Source: Flavobacterium sp. CS20 (GTDB taxonomy: Bacteria; Bacteroidota; Bacteroidia; Flavobacteriales; Flavobacteriaceae). Taken from it: DNA of 64,000 bases. Positions 19,509 through 29,913 of the stretch are shown one piece after another. The notes beneath the pieces are model-generated. The model was not told the DNA's origin. It made no database searches and saw only the letters and a list, made by a program, of their open reading frames with translations. The position numbers and the translations under genes are program-made. The stretch lies in the NCBI RefSeq assembly GCF_018080005.1, contig NZ_CP073015.1, forward strand, positions 2,136,501 through 2,200,500, read 5' to 3'. Numbering within the stretch: the stretch's first letter is position 1; every line of letters begins with the position of its first letter.

Positions 19509-21247
19509 ATGAAAACAATAAAAAAATATATATCCTTATTGCTTATATTGCTTTTAGCTACGGCATGTGATGATGGAATAGACCCGATTTCAAGAGTAGA
19601 TCCAGGTCCAGACGCTGGTGCTCCATTGGTAACTATTGAGAGACCTATAAATGGTTTTTCAATTCAAGTTCCTGAACCAGTTACATCAGTTAATATTAAA
19701 TTTAGAGCTGAAGATGATATTGAATTGCAATCAGTCAGTGTAAAGATTGACGGGGCTGAAATTGCTTTTTATGATGAATTTATTGACTATAGAGTTTTTA
19801 TAGAAGAACTTGTTTATGATGAGGTTACAACTGGTAGTCATGTCTTAGAGGTTTCTGCCACAGATTTGTCAGGAAATACAACAATTGCAACTTCTAATTT
19901 CAGTAAGGAACCTCCATACACACCACTGTTTCCTGGTGAAACATTCTATATGGATTTTGATGGAAGTTTTACTAATTTAGTAACTGTAACAGACGCCACT
20001 GAAGTTGGTAATCCTGGCTTTGCACCTGAAGCTAGAGTCGGAACAGGAGCTTACGCTGGTGCAAAGCAGATTCTTATCTAACTTTTCCAACGGAGGGCTT
20101 GTTGGCAAATGAATTTAGTGCATCATTCTGGTTAAAAGTAAATTCAGTACCCGATAGAGCTGGGATTCAAGTTATTGGTCCACCTGACGAAGATAATCCA
20201 GATGCCCAAAATAACAGAACAGGTGGCTTTAGGTTTTTCCGTGAAAATGCAGGTGGTATGCAACGTTTTAAACTCAATGTTGGAACTGGTGATGGCGAGG
20301 CATGGTTTGATGGTGGAGCAGATGCAGATGTAGATCCTTCGGTCGATGAATGGGTTCATTTTGCATTTACAATTTCAGACACAGAAAGCGTTGTTTACAT
20401 AAACGGAGAGGTCGTTAGCCAAAATTCATTTTCAGGAGTTGATTGGACTGGCTGTGATATTCTTTCTATCATGTCTGGTGCACCTAGATTTACTGGTTGG
20501 GATCACTTATCTGATGAGAGTTTTATGGATGAACTTAGACTTTTCAATGTCGCACTTACACAAGAAGAAGTAATTGAGCAAATTGCCAAAGCAGATGAGG
20601 TATTCAAATTAGGTTTTAACGGTAGTTATACTGAGAGTTACAGTGATGAAGATGCTACAGTTGTCGGAAATCCTAGTTTTAGTTCTGATGCCACTGAAGG
20701 TACAAGTTCTTATCAAGGTGCAGTAGATTCATATTTGACATTTCCAACGGAGAATATTATAAATAATGATGGATTCTCAGCAGTATTTAAATATAAACTC
20801 AACGCTTCTCCAGACAGAGCAGGCATTTTGGTTATTGGTCCACCTGACGAAAACAATCCAGATGCCCAAAATAACAGAACAGGTGGCTTTAGGTTTTTCC
20901 GTGAAAATGCGGGTGGTATGCGCTGTTTTAAACTCAATGTAGGAACAAAGTGATGGTAAGCATGGTTTGATGGTGGAGCAATTGCTGATTTAGACCCTAA
21001 TAATCCAGATTGGGTTCAAATGGCTTTTACTATCTCAGATACAGAAAGTGTAGTTTATATAAATGGTCAAGTAGTAAGTCAGAATACATTTTCAGGAGTT
21101 GACTGGACAGGTTGTGATATCCTTTCAATCATGTCAGGAGCACCAAGATTTACAGGTTGGGATCATTTATCTGATGAAAGCCTTATGGATGACTTAAGAA
21201 TTTACAAAAAAGCTTTATCTCAAACCGAAATACAATCAATGCTTTAA
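19509..21247 (+). CDS. Surface lipoprotein with Ig-like and two LamG domains (SusE/F position), interrupted
   Basis: Likely surface glycan-binding protein. Lipobox LLATACDD at the N-terminus, an Ig-like domain (about 30-135), then two tandem concanavalin/LamG domains that repeat with a period of 660 bp (for example VIGPPDE, NNRTGGFRFFRENAGGM, SFSGVDWTGCDILSIMSG in both). Three lesions: one near 20066 (one base short; GAKQILI instead of a join to DSYLTFPTE) and a compensating pair at about 20946-20958, where GTGDGEAWFDGG of repeat 1 becomes stops in repeat 2 although spacing is unchanged. Such a pair is typical of homopolymer sequencing error. Position after susD suggests substrate capture. 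Confidence 0.8.
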
Positions 21248-21366
21248 ATACCAATTTTTGATCTCTATTCACCTTTTTAATAATGTGTGAAAAATTTAAG
21301 AATTAGTCCTTAACTTTAGCTGTATTAGTTTATTAATACAGCTGAAGTTTATAATAGCTTTTTTTA

Positions 21367-22737
21367 ATGAAATATTTAAAATCAATATTGTTTTTTGTTT
21401 GGAGTGCAATTTTATGTATTTCAATTAGCTGTAATAACAATAGCACAAAAAATAAAAATAATCCACCTAATGATAAGCCAAATAAAGGATTGTCAAACCA
21501 AGTTGATTTGCTTAATAAGGTTCAAAAGCAAACGATTAATTATTTTTGGGAAGGTGCAGAACCAAATTCTGGCTTAGCTAGAGAGCGTTTGCACATGGAT
21601 GGTGTATATCCAACCTCTCCAAAAAACACGGTGACTACAGGTGGAAGTGGTTTTGGATTAATGGCTATTTTGGTAGGTGTTGAACGTGGTTGGATTTCAA
21701 GAGAAGAGGCATTAAATAGATTTATAAAAATCGTTAATTTTCTTGAAAAAGCAGATCGTTTTCATGGTGCTTGTACTCATTGGATAGACGGAGAAACTGG
21801 AAAAGTATATCCTTTTAGCAAAAAAGACGATGGCGGTGATTTAGTTGAAACTGCATTTCTCATACAAGGTCTTCTGACTGTGGCTGAGTATTACAGAGAT
21901 GGAAACGAACTTGAAAAAAATCTTGTCAAAAAGATAGAAAAACTTTGGAAAGAAGTAGAATGGAATTGGTACACCAAAGGCAACGAAGATGTCTTATATT
22001 GGCATTGGTCGCCTAAATATGGTTGGGATATGAATTTTCCAGTGGGTGGCTATAATGAATGTTTAATCATGTATATACTTGCTTCCGCTTCTCCTTCACA
22101 TCCAATCTCTAAAGAGGTTTACGATAAAGGTTGGGCTAGAAACGGCAATATAGTTTCACAGGACAGCTATTATGGTGAAGACTTGGTTCTTGATTATTAT
22201 CAACACGATGATGCTCAGATTGGACCTCTGTTTTGGGCTCATTATTCCTTCATGGCTCTCAATCCTCATGGTCTTTCAGACCAATATGCAGATTATTGGA
22301 AGTTAACCCAAAATCAAGCAAAAATTCATTATAAATATGCTTTGGATAATCCTAAAGAATTCGAAGGATATGGAGATAGTCTATGGGGACTAACCTCTAG
22401 CTATTCCATAAACGGATATTATGGACACAGACCAGGAAAAGACATAGGAGTGATTTCTCCAACTGCAACCTTATCATCATTTCCATATACACCAGAAGCC
22501 AGCATGAAATTTTTAAAAAATATTTATAAAAACCACGATTCCTTGATTGGTAAATATGGTCCTTATGATGCATTTAGCTTCGAGCATAATTGGTATTCAC
22601 CAAGATACTTAGCTATTGACCAAGGACCAATTCTCGTAATGATTGAAAATTATAGAACAGGATTATTATGGAATTTATTTATGAAAAATAAAGATGTGCA
22701 AGCTGGTTTGGATAAGTTAGGTTTTAAAATTGAATAA
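21367..22737 (+). CDS. Glucoamylase-like lipoprotein, GH144-type (endo-beta-1,2-glucanase candidate)
   Basis: 456 residues of the family Pfam calls Glycoamylase, which includes GH144 endo-beta-1,2-glucanases of Bacteroidetes. Lipobox ISISCNNN (Cys about residue 22). Conserved (alpha/alpha)6-barrel segments: TINYFWEGAEPNSGLARER, TTGGSGFGLMAILVGVERGW, ADRFHGACTHWIDG, GDLVETAFLIQGLL, WNWYTKG, YWHWSPKYGWDMNFPVGGYN, GPLFWAHYSFM, LWGLTSSYSINGYYGH, GVISPTATLSSFPYTPEAS, and MIENYRTGLLWNLFM. All the usual acidic and aromatic blocks are present, so it should be active. The substrate is inferred from family and from the neighbouring GH3. A paralogue follows 10 bases downstream. Confidence 0.85.
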   Translation: MKYLKSILFFVWSAILCISISCNNNSTKNKNNPPNDKPNKGLSNQVDLLNKVQKQTINYFWEGAEPNSGLARERLHMDGVYPTSPKNTVTTGGSGFGLMAILVGVERGWISREEALNRFIKIVNFLEKADRFHGACTHWIDGETGKVYPFSKKDDGGDLVETAFLIQGLLTVAEYYRDGNELEKNLVKKIEKLWKEVEWNWYTKGNEDVLYWHWSPKYGWDMNFPVGGYNECLIMYILASASPSHPISKEVYDKGWARNGNIVSQDSYYGEDLVLDYYQHDDAQIGPLFWAHYSFMALNPHGLSDQYADYWKLTQNQAKIHYKYALDNPKEFEGYGDSLWGLTSSYSINGYYGHRPGKDIGVISPTATLSSFPYTPEASMKFLKNIYKNHDSLIGKYGPYDAFSFEHNWYSPRYLAIDQGPILVMIENYRTGLLWNLFMKNKDVQAGLDKLGFKIE

Positions 22738-22747
22738 AAATAATTAA

Positions 22748-24093
22748 ATGAAAAGATTCTATTACGTTTTAATGATAGCTGTTTTTACCAGTTGTGGTGG
22801 TGATGAAACCTCGGACTTACAAGAATCTGAAGACCCAAATGATGATCCCGTTGTGTCATTGACAGATGAGCAATTAATGGATTTAGTTCAACAAGAGACA
22901 TTTAAATATTTTTGGGACTTCGCTGAAAGTAATTCAGGAGCAGCTCGGGAACGTTATCATCCCAACGATCCGTCTAACAGTGAAAATGTAGTGACAACTG
23001 GTGGAAGTGGTTTCAGTCTTATGGCTATTATTGTAGGTATTGAACGCGGTTACATTTCCCGTGCTGAAGGCGTAGGAAGATTAAATCAAATTCTTGATTT
23101 TTTTGAAAATGCAGATCGTTTTCATGGTGCTTGGCCACACTGGATAGATGGAACTTCAGGAAATGTTTTACCTTTTAGCACTCAAGACAATGGAGGTGAT
23201 ATAGTAGAAACTGCACTATTTGTTCAAGGTCTTATTTGTGTTAAAGAATATTTAAAAAACGGTAACCAAGAAGAACAGAACATTGCAAATCAAGCTGATA
23301 TGCTTTGGAAAGACGTAGAATGGAATTGGTACACCAATGGACAAAATAAAATGATATGGCACTGGAGTCCTAATCATGGATTTGCAATAAATTTAGAATT
23401 AAAAGGCTATAATGAAACGCTAATTACATTTATTTTAGGGGCAAGATCTCCAGACTATGCAATATCTACAGAAGTTTATAACCAAGGCTGGGCAAACAAT
23501 GGTGCTATTGTGTCATCAGCGGTTCAGTTTGGTATCCCATTAATTTTAGATCATGTTGGTTCTGGCACAGGACCTTTGTTTTGGTCGCACTATTCATATC
23601 TAGGTCTAAACCCTACTAATCTTAGCGATCAGTATGCCAATTATTGGGATCTCAATGTCAACCACACCAATATTAATTATCAGCATTGTGTGAATAATCC
23701 CAATAATTACGAAGGTTATAGTCCAGATTGTTGGGGATTAACAGCAAGCTATACTAGAAATGCTGATGGTTCCGTTGGCTATACTGCTCATGATCCTGAA
23801 AATGATACTGGTGTCATCTCGCCGACTGTCGCCATTAGTTCTATCAATTATACTCCTGAGAAGTCTTTAGCAGAATGCGTCATTTTTATGATAATAACCT
23901 CATGGGATCTGCTGGTTTCTACGATGCTTTTAGTCCACATTTCAACAATTGGGTAACGGAACGTTATTTGGCCATCAATCAATACCCACAAATTATAATG
24001 ATCGAAAATTATAGAACAGGACTGTTGTGGGATTTATTTATGCAGAATGATGATGTCCAAAATGGATTAGATACTTTAGGATTTACGTATTAG
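22748..24093 (+). CDS. Second glucoamylase-like lipoprotein, GH144-type, one frameshift
   Basis: Paralogue of the preceding enzyme with the same blocks (TTGGSGFSLMAIIVGIERGY, ADRFHGAWPHWIDG, GGDIVETALFVQGL, WHWSPNHGFAINLELKGYN, DCWGLTASYTRN, GVISPTVAIS, MIENYRTGLLWDLFM). Lipobox FTSCGGDE. The frame breaks at about 23873-23876: after EKSLA the sequence GAATGCG needs one more A to read AEMRHFYDNNLMGSAGFYD and continue to the stop at 24093, giving about 448 residues. Two related enzymes in one locus may split endo- and exo-type or long- and short-chain cleavage, but that is inference. Confidence 0.85.
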
Positions 24094-24102
24094 AAGATAA
24101 TT

Positions 24103-24888
24103 ATGAAACATTTAAAATCAGTTTTGGTACTTGTGTCTGTTATTTGTTGCTCTGTTACAATGGCTCAAAATGAATTGTATGAAGAAGAGTTTTATATATT
24201 AGACAGTGATACGCTGCAATATAGAATCATGTATCCCAACAATTTTTCAGAAGATCAGAAATATCCTGTCGTTCTATTTTTACACGGTGCAGGAGAACGA
24301 GGAAGTGATAACAAGAAACAATTAACACACGGCAGTAAATTATTCTCAGATAAAACCAATCGTGGAGCATTTCCAGCAATCGTAATTTTTCCTCAATGTC
24401 CCAAAAACAGTTATTGGTCTAATGCGGAAGTTGATAGAAGTAGTTTTCCGATACGCTTAGTATTTCCAAAAGATAAGGAAGCCACTAAACCAATGCAATT
24501 AGTTGTTGATTTGATGAAAGATTTGACTTCAAAGCCTTATGTGAATACTAATAAAGTTTACGTTGGTGGCTTATCCATGGGTGGTATGGGAACATTTGAA
24601 ATCCTTTCTAGACAGCCCGATATGTTTGCGCACGCATTTGCCATTTGTGGAGATGGTAATGCAGAATTGACTAAAAATTATGCTGATAAAGTGGATATGT
24701 GGATTTTTCATGGTGCTCAGGATAATGTTGTAAACCCTAAAGGTTCGTTAAAAATGGTTGAGGCAATTTTAGAAAATGGGGGTAAACCAAACTTTACTCT
24801 ATATTCAGATGCAAATCACAACAGTTGGGATTCTGCTTTTGCAGAACCAAATTTATTAACTTGGCTTTTTTCTAAATCTAAAAAATAA
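24103..24888 (+). CDS. Secreted alpha/beta-hydrolase esterase (PHB-depolymerase/CE1-like)
   Basis: 261 residues with a signal peptide ending TMAQ. Catalytic triad is visible: Ser in GGLSMGGMG, Asp in FHGAQDNVV, His in DANHNSWD; oxyanion-hole segment FLHGAGERGSDN. This family includes esterases that remove acetyl or feruloyl groups from polysaccharides and some dienelactone-hydrolase-like enzymes. Within the PUL a deacylating role is likely; exact ester is unknown. Separated by 9 bases from the GH144 upstream and 3 from the GH3 downstream. Confidence 0.82.
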   Translation: MKHLKSVLVLVSVICCSVTMAQNELYEEEFYILDSDTLQYRIMYPNNFSEDQKYPVVLFLHGAGERGSDNKKQLTHGSKLFSDKTNRGAFPAIVIFPQCPKNSYWSNAEVDRSSFPIRLVFPKDKEATKPMQLVVDLMKDLTSKPYVNTNKVYVGGLSMGGMGTFEILSRQPDMFAHAFAICGDGNAELTKNYADKVDMWIFHGAQDNVVNPKGSLKMVEAILENGGKPNFTLYSDANHNSWDSAFAEPNLLTWLFSKSKK

Positions 24889-24891
24889 GGA

Positions 24892-27225
24892 ATGTATAAA
24901 CTTGAAATAAAATTGATACTTACAGTAATTATTGCAACTATGATGTCTTCTTGTGAAACAAAAGACAGCAAAATATTATCAGATAAAACTAACAGTATTT
25001 ATAGTGAAAAAGTAGATTCCATAATCAGTTTAATGACATTGGATGAAAAAATCGGTCAATTAAATCTTCCAGCAACTGGTCCTATTACTACTGGTTCTTC
25101 AAAAAGTACAGATGTTGTTGAAAAAATAAAAGAAGGTAAAATTGGAGTACTTTTCAATTTGAAAGATCCAAAAAACATATATGAAGTTCAAAAAATTGCT
25201 GTAGAAAAAAGCCGATTAGGTATTCCTTTAATTTTTGGCATGGATGTGATTCATGGTTTTAAAACAACATTTCCGATTCCATTGGGATTGTCTTGCTCTT
25301 GGGATTTAGAGATGATTGAAAAAACTGCCAAAATAGCAAGATCAGAAGCAAGTGCAAATGGTATTAATTGGACGTTTTCACCTATGGTTGACATATCTCG
25401 TGATCCACGCTGGGGAAGAGTTTCAGAAGGAAATGGCGAAGACCCATATCTGGGAAGTGAAATTGCACGTGCTATGGTACGCGGTTATCAACAAAATGAT
25501 TTAAGTGCAAATAACACATTAATGGCTTGTGTGAAACACTTTGCTCTCTACGGTGCAGTAGAAGCTGGTAGAGATTATAACACGGTAGATATGAGCCGTA
25601 TAAGAATGTACAACGAATATTTACCTCCTTACAAAGTCGCTATAGAAGAAGGTGTTGGTTCTGTGATGGTCGCGTTCAATGAAATTGATGGTGTGCCAGC
25701 TACTGGCAATAAATGGTTGCTGACCGATTTATTACGTGATGATTGGGGATTTGATGGTTTTGTAGTGTCTGATTACACGGGAATTTATGAAATGATGGAG
25801 CACGGAATGGGAGACGAATATATGGTGACGTCTCTGGCATTAAAAGCTGGATTAGATATGGATATGGCAGGTGACTCGCCTCATATTGACGTCGCTTATA
25901 TCAAACAACTTAAGGGAGCTTTGGATCAAGGAAAAATTTCAATGGAGCATATCGATAGAGCTGTAGGTCGCGTACTCAAAGCAAAATTCCAGTTGGGATT
26001 ATTTGATGATCCATACAAATATTGCAGTCTTGAAAGGGCTAAACAAGAAACATATACTCAAAAAAACAGAGATTATGCTCGACTCGTAGGTGCAGAATCT
26101 ATGGTTTTACTTAAAAATAAAAATCAACTGTCGCCTCTAAAAAAATCTGGGACAATTTCAGTTATAGGACCTTTAGCTAAAGCCAGCAATAATATGCCTG
26201 GAACATGGAGTGTTTCTACAGATCACGAAAAAGCCATTTCGGTTTGGGATGGTCTAAAAGAGTCTGTTGGCGATCAAGTTAATTTATTATATGCCAAAGG
26301 AAGTAACATCACTAAAGACTTAGATTTAGAAAAACGGGTTACGATGTTTGGCAAAGATATTCCAAGAGATGGTAGAACAGATCAACAACTTTTAAATGAA
26401 GCTATAGCTGTTGCCAATAAATCAGACGTTATTATTGCGACTATAGGTGAGTCTTCAGAATTTAGTGGTGAAAGTAGCAGTAGAACAAATTTAAAAATAC
26501 CTGATGTGCAAAAAGATTTACTAAACGCACTGCTTAAAACTGGTAAACCAGTTGTATTGGTACTTTTTACTGGCAGACCCCTAAATATAGTAGAAGAAAA
26601 TAAAAAAGTACCAGCAATTTTAAACGCTTGGTTTCCAGGTAGTGAAGCTGGCTTATCGATTTCTGATGTGCTGTTTGGGGATGTTAATCCATCGGGAAAA
26701 CTAACAATGACATTCCCAAGAAATGTCGGTCAGCTACCATTATTTTACAATCACAAAAATACAGGACGACCTTTGGGTAATTCGGAAGGGAAGTTCGAAA
26801 AATTTAAATCTAATTACTTAGATGTTCGTAACGAACCTTTATATCCTTTTGGATATGGTTTAAGTTACACAACATTTAAATATGGGGATTTAACTTTAGA
26901 TAAAACATCGATTACAAAAAACGACGAATTAAAAGTATCAGTAGATATTACAAATACTGGAGATTATGATGGCAAGGAAATCGCACAACTTTACATTAGA
27001 GATGTTGTAGGCACGGTCACTAGACCCGTTAGAGAGCTTAAAGGCTTCCAAAAAATATTTATAAAAAAAGGTGAAACTGTAACGGTTACCTTTAATATTT
27101 CGGTTGAAGATTTAAAATTCTACAACTCTAATTTAGATTTTGTTGCTGAACCTGGAGTATTCCAAGTAGCTATAGCACCGAGTTCAGATTTTGAATTTAA
27201 GAAATCCTTCGAACTAATAGATTAA
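24892..27225 (+). CDS. bglX: Glycoside hydrolase family 3 beta-glucosidase
   Basis: 777 residues, lipoprotein (MMSSCETKD). Domains: N-terminal TIM barrel with substrate residues (GMDVIHGF, DPRWGRVSEGNGEDPYLG, CVKHFALYGAVEAGRDYN), nucleophile Asp in FDGFVVSDYTGI, the alpha/beta sandwich with ESSEFSGESSSRTNL carrying the likely acid/base, then a fibronectin-like C-terminal domain (KYGDLTLDKT to the end). BglX-type. In other Bacteroidetes GH3 enzymes of this kind cleave sophorose and other beta-1,2-gluco-oligosaccharides; here it would finish products of the two GH144s in the periplasm. Confidence 0.93.
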   Translation: MYKLEIKLILTVIIATMMSSCETKDSKILSDKTNSIYSEKVDSIISLMTLDEKIGQLNLPATGPITTGSSKSTDVVEKIKEGKIGVLFNLKDPKNIYEVQKIAVEKSRLGIPLIFGMDVIHGFKTTFPIPLGLSCSWDLEMIEKTAKIARSEASANGINWTFSPMVDISRDPRWGRVSEGNGEDPYLGSEIARAMVRGYQQNDLSANNTLMACVKHFALYGAVEAGRDYNTVDMSRIRMYNEYLPPYKVAIEEGVGSVMVAFNEIDGVPATGNKWLLTDLLRDDWGFDGFVVSDYTGIYEMMEHGMGDEYMVTSLALKAGLDMDMAGDSPHIDVAYIKQLKGALDQGKISMEHIDRAVGRVLKAKFQLGLFDDPYKYCSLERAKQETYTQKNRDYARLVGAESMVLLKNKNQLSPLKKSGTISVIGPLAKASNNMPGTWSVSTDHEKAISVWDGLKESVGDQVNLLYAKGSNITKDLDLEKRVTMFGKDIPRDGRTDQQLLNEAIAVANKSDVIIATIGESSEFSGESSSRTNLKIPDVQKDLLNALLKTGKPVVLVLFTGRPLNIVEENKKVPAILNAWFPGSEAGLSISDVLFGDVNPSGKLTMTFPRNVGQLPLFYNHKNTGRPLGNSEGKFEKFKSNYLDVRNEPLYPFGYGLSYTTFKYGDLTLDKTSITKNDELKVSVDITNTGDYDGKEIAQLYIRDVVGTVTRPVRELKGFQKIFIKKGETVTVTFNISVEDLKFYNSNLDFVAEPGVFQVAIAPSSDFEFKKSFELID

Positions 27226-27292
27226 ATATAATTAGGGAATTCTCATCCTACTATAAGCTGATATTTCAGTAAAATTTTAATTGAAAAACTAA

Positions 27293-28180
27293 ATGAAATT
27301 TGTAATAAACATATTTGTATTCTTGTTTGTGTTATCCCTTTCAGCACAAAACAAAGCCACATACACCTATGCCATAAAAGGAAAAGACACCTTAAAATTA
27401 GATGTTTACACACCAGAAAATATCAAAAAAACAGACACTTTACCTGTTTTGCTTTGGATGCACGGTGGCGGATTTGCTGTTGGTCATAGAGATTACATAG
27501 ACGATAAAAATTTAGTAAAATATGCGACCAAAGAGCAGAATTATATTGGTATTTCCATTTCATACAGATTACTAAGAAAAGGCACAAAGACAGGTTTTGG
27601 TTGCGATTGTAGCAAAGATGAAAAGTTAGAAACTTTTAAACAAGTAGCTATCGATTATATGGATGTCGCTAAATATGTGGTAGAACACGCTAATAAACTT
27701 CAAGTCGATACAACTAAAATCATTGCTGGTGGTAGTAGTGCTGGTGCCGAAGGCATCCTTAATGCAGTTTTTATGCGTGAGTATTTTATAGATAATGCTG
27801 AGGCGTATAGCAACGTAAAATTTGCAGGTGCTTTTTCTTGTGCTGGTGCCATTGTAGATGCTAGTTATATAACGCCAGACAATGCAGTACCAACAGTGTT
27901 GTATCACGGCACAAAAGACCAGCTGGTACCATACGGAAATGCACCACATCATTATTGTGCACCAACAAAAGATGGCTACCTAATGTTAGATGGTTCTAAG
28001 ATTATTGCCGATAAATTAGAGGATTTTGAAACATCTTTCTATTTTAATATTGTGAAAGACGCAGGTCACGAAATTTCCAGAATTCCGTATGAAGAATTAG
28101 ACATTGTGTTCAATTTTTTTGAACGTACAGTGCTTAATGATGAAGTGATTCAAACTATAATCATAAAAACTAAACAGTAA
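27293..28180 (+). CDS. Secreted HSL-like carboxylesterase
   Basis: 295 residues, signal peptide MKFVINIFVFLFVLSLSAQ. Alpha/beta-hydrolase with oxyanion-hole HGGGFAVG, nucleophile Ser in GGSSAGAEG, Asp in GTKDQLVP and His in DAGHEIS. A CGCDCSK-like Cys cluster (GFGCDCSKDE) is a local oddity that could form a disulfide. Family members act on short acyl esters, including acetyl groups on glycans. The stop overlaps the next gene start (TAATG), so the two are coupled. Confidence 0.82.
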   Translation: MKFVINIFVFLFVLSLSAQNKATYTYAIKGKDTLKLDVYTPENIKKTDTLPVLLWMHGGGFAVGHRDYIDDKNLVKYATKEQNYIGISISYRLLRKGTKTGFGCDCSKDEKLETFKQVAIDYMDVAKYVVEHANKLQVDTTKIIAGGSSAGAEGILNAVFMREYFIDNAEAYSNVKFAGAFSCAGAIVDASYITPDNAVPTVLYHGTKDQLVPYGNAPHHYCAPTKDGYLMLDGSKIIADKLEDFETSFYFNIVKDAGHEISRIPYEELDIVFNFFERTVLNDEVIQTIIIKTKQ

Positions 28181-29903
28181 TGCGATATTTTTTTTTCATA
28201 CTAATCACATTTTTAACGCTTCAATCTTGTAAAGATACTAAGTCAGAAGCTGTGAGTTTGAGTGAAGTTGAGAGCTCAAAACGACCAAATATCATTTACA
28301 TAATGGCAGACGATCACGCAGACAAGCCATTAGTGCGTATGGTCATCCTATTGGGCGATTAGCACCAACGCCAAACATAGATAGATTAGCTACAAACGGT
28401 GCAATCTTTAAAAACAATTTTTGCACCAATTCTATTTGTGGGCCAAGTCGTGCTGTGGTTTTAACAGGAAAGCATAGCCATATTAACGGTTTCAGAATGA
28501 ATGGCGAGCGTTTTGATGGCTCACAACAAACGCTTCCGAAATTGCTAAAAGAAGCTAATTACAACACTGCAATTGTGGGTAAATGGCATTTGCACGGTTA
28601 TCCTGAAGGATTTGACCATTGGAATATTTTAAACGACCAAGGACACTATTACAACCCACAGTTTATCAAAATTCAGGATACGGTTCATATCAACAAAAAA
28701 CACATTGATACCACAGCACATTGGACGACAAAATTGCCAGATACAACCGTTGTAAAAGGTTACGTAACCGACTTAATCACAGAATATGCAATAGATTATA
28801 TTGATGAAAAGAAAAACAGTGACCAACCATTCTTTTTAATGGTACATCACAAAGCACCACATCGTAATTGGATGCCAGCATTGCGTCACATCAATAAGTA
28901 CGATTCGGTTCAATTTCCATTACCAGACACCTATTTTACAACCCACGACAATTCTACAGCATCAAAAGAGCAATTACAAACTATATATCGTGATATGTAC
29001 GAAGGTCACGACCTAAAAATGACCAAAAAGAAAGGTAGTCCAGAATTGGCTTGGAATCCTTGGAAAACTGATTTTGAACGAATGACACCAAAACAACGTG
29101 CCGCTTGGGATAAAGCCTATCAGCCAAAAAATGATGCCTTTCACAAAGCCAACTTATCTGGTAAAGCACTAGCTCAATGGAAAGGTCAGCGCTATTTACA
29201 AGAATATTTATCAACCATTGCATCTGTAGACGAAGGTGTTGGTGTGCTTTTAGATTATTTGGAAGCTAACGGATTAACCGAAAATACAATTGTAGTATAC
29301 ACTTCAGATCAAGGATTTTATCTGGGCGAAAAAGGTTGGTTTGATAAGCGTTTTATGTACGAAGAGTCTTTAAAAATGCCATTATTAATACAATATCCTA
29401 AAAAAATTAAACCAGGTACTGTAGTTGAAGGTTTAACTCAAAACCTAGATTTTGCCGAAACGTTTTTAGATTTTGCTGGTGTTAAAATTCCAGACGATAT
29501 GCAAGGAAAATCTTTTGCAGGTTTATTAGATGGAACAGAAAATGACGACGATTTTAGAGATGCGATTTACTATCATTATTACGATTATCCCGCATTTCAT
29601 ATGGTGAAAAAAATGTATGGTGTGCGAACCAAACGTTATAAGTTAATTCACGTGTACGACGATATTGACGAATGGGAATTATACGATTTGCAAACCGATC
29701 CAAAAGAATTAACTAATCTTATTGATGACGCAAGTTACGACGAGATTGAAACAAAACTAAGAACACGTTTAGCCGAATTGCAACAACAATATAAGGTTAC
29801 CGAAAAAGAGTTTGAAAAAGCACTTAAAGAAAAAATAGATAGAGCCTACAAGCAATTTGAAAAATTAAGAGGCAACACAGGTTCAGAATATCATCATCAT
29901 TAA
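28180..29903 (+). CDS. Type I (formylglycine) sulfatase lipoprotein, one frameshift
   Basis: Hydrolyses sulfate esters, here probably on a glycan. Lipobox LQSCKDTK; metal-binding IIYIMADDH; the formylglycine motif is Cys type, SICGPSRAVVLTGK; then GKWHLHG, HHKAPHRNW and YTSDQGFYLGEKGWFDKR metal motifs; C-terminal subdomain to 29903. The frame breaks near 28320 after DDHA: one missing base restores QAISAYGHPIGRLAPTPN. It needs an anaerobic or aerobic sulfatase-maturating enzyme from elsewhere in the genome. Its position suggests the PUL target is sulfated, which is unusual for plain beta-1,2-glucan. Confidence 0.87.
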
Positions 29904-29913
29904 AATTGTAAAT

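Noticed and set aside
23875..24093. A 72-codon ORF that could be taken as a separate small gene
   Set aside because: Its sequence is the exact C-terminal end of the GH144-type family (YDAFSPHFNNWVTERYLAI, MIENYRTGLLWDLF) and is joined to the preceding frame by one missing base.
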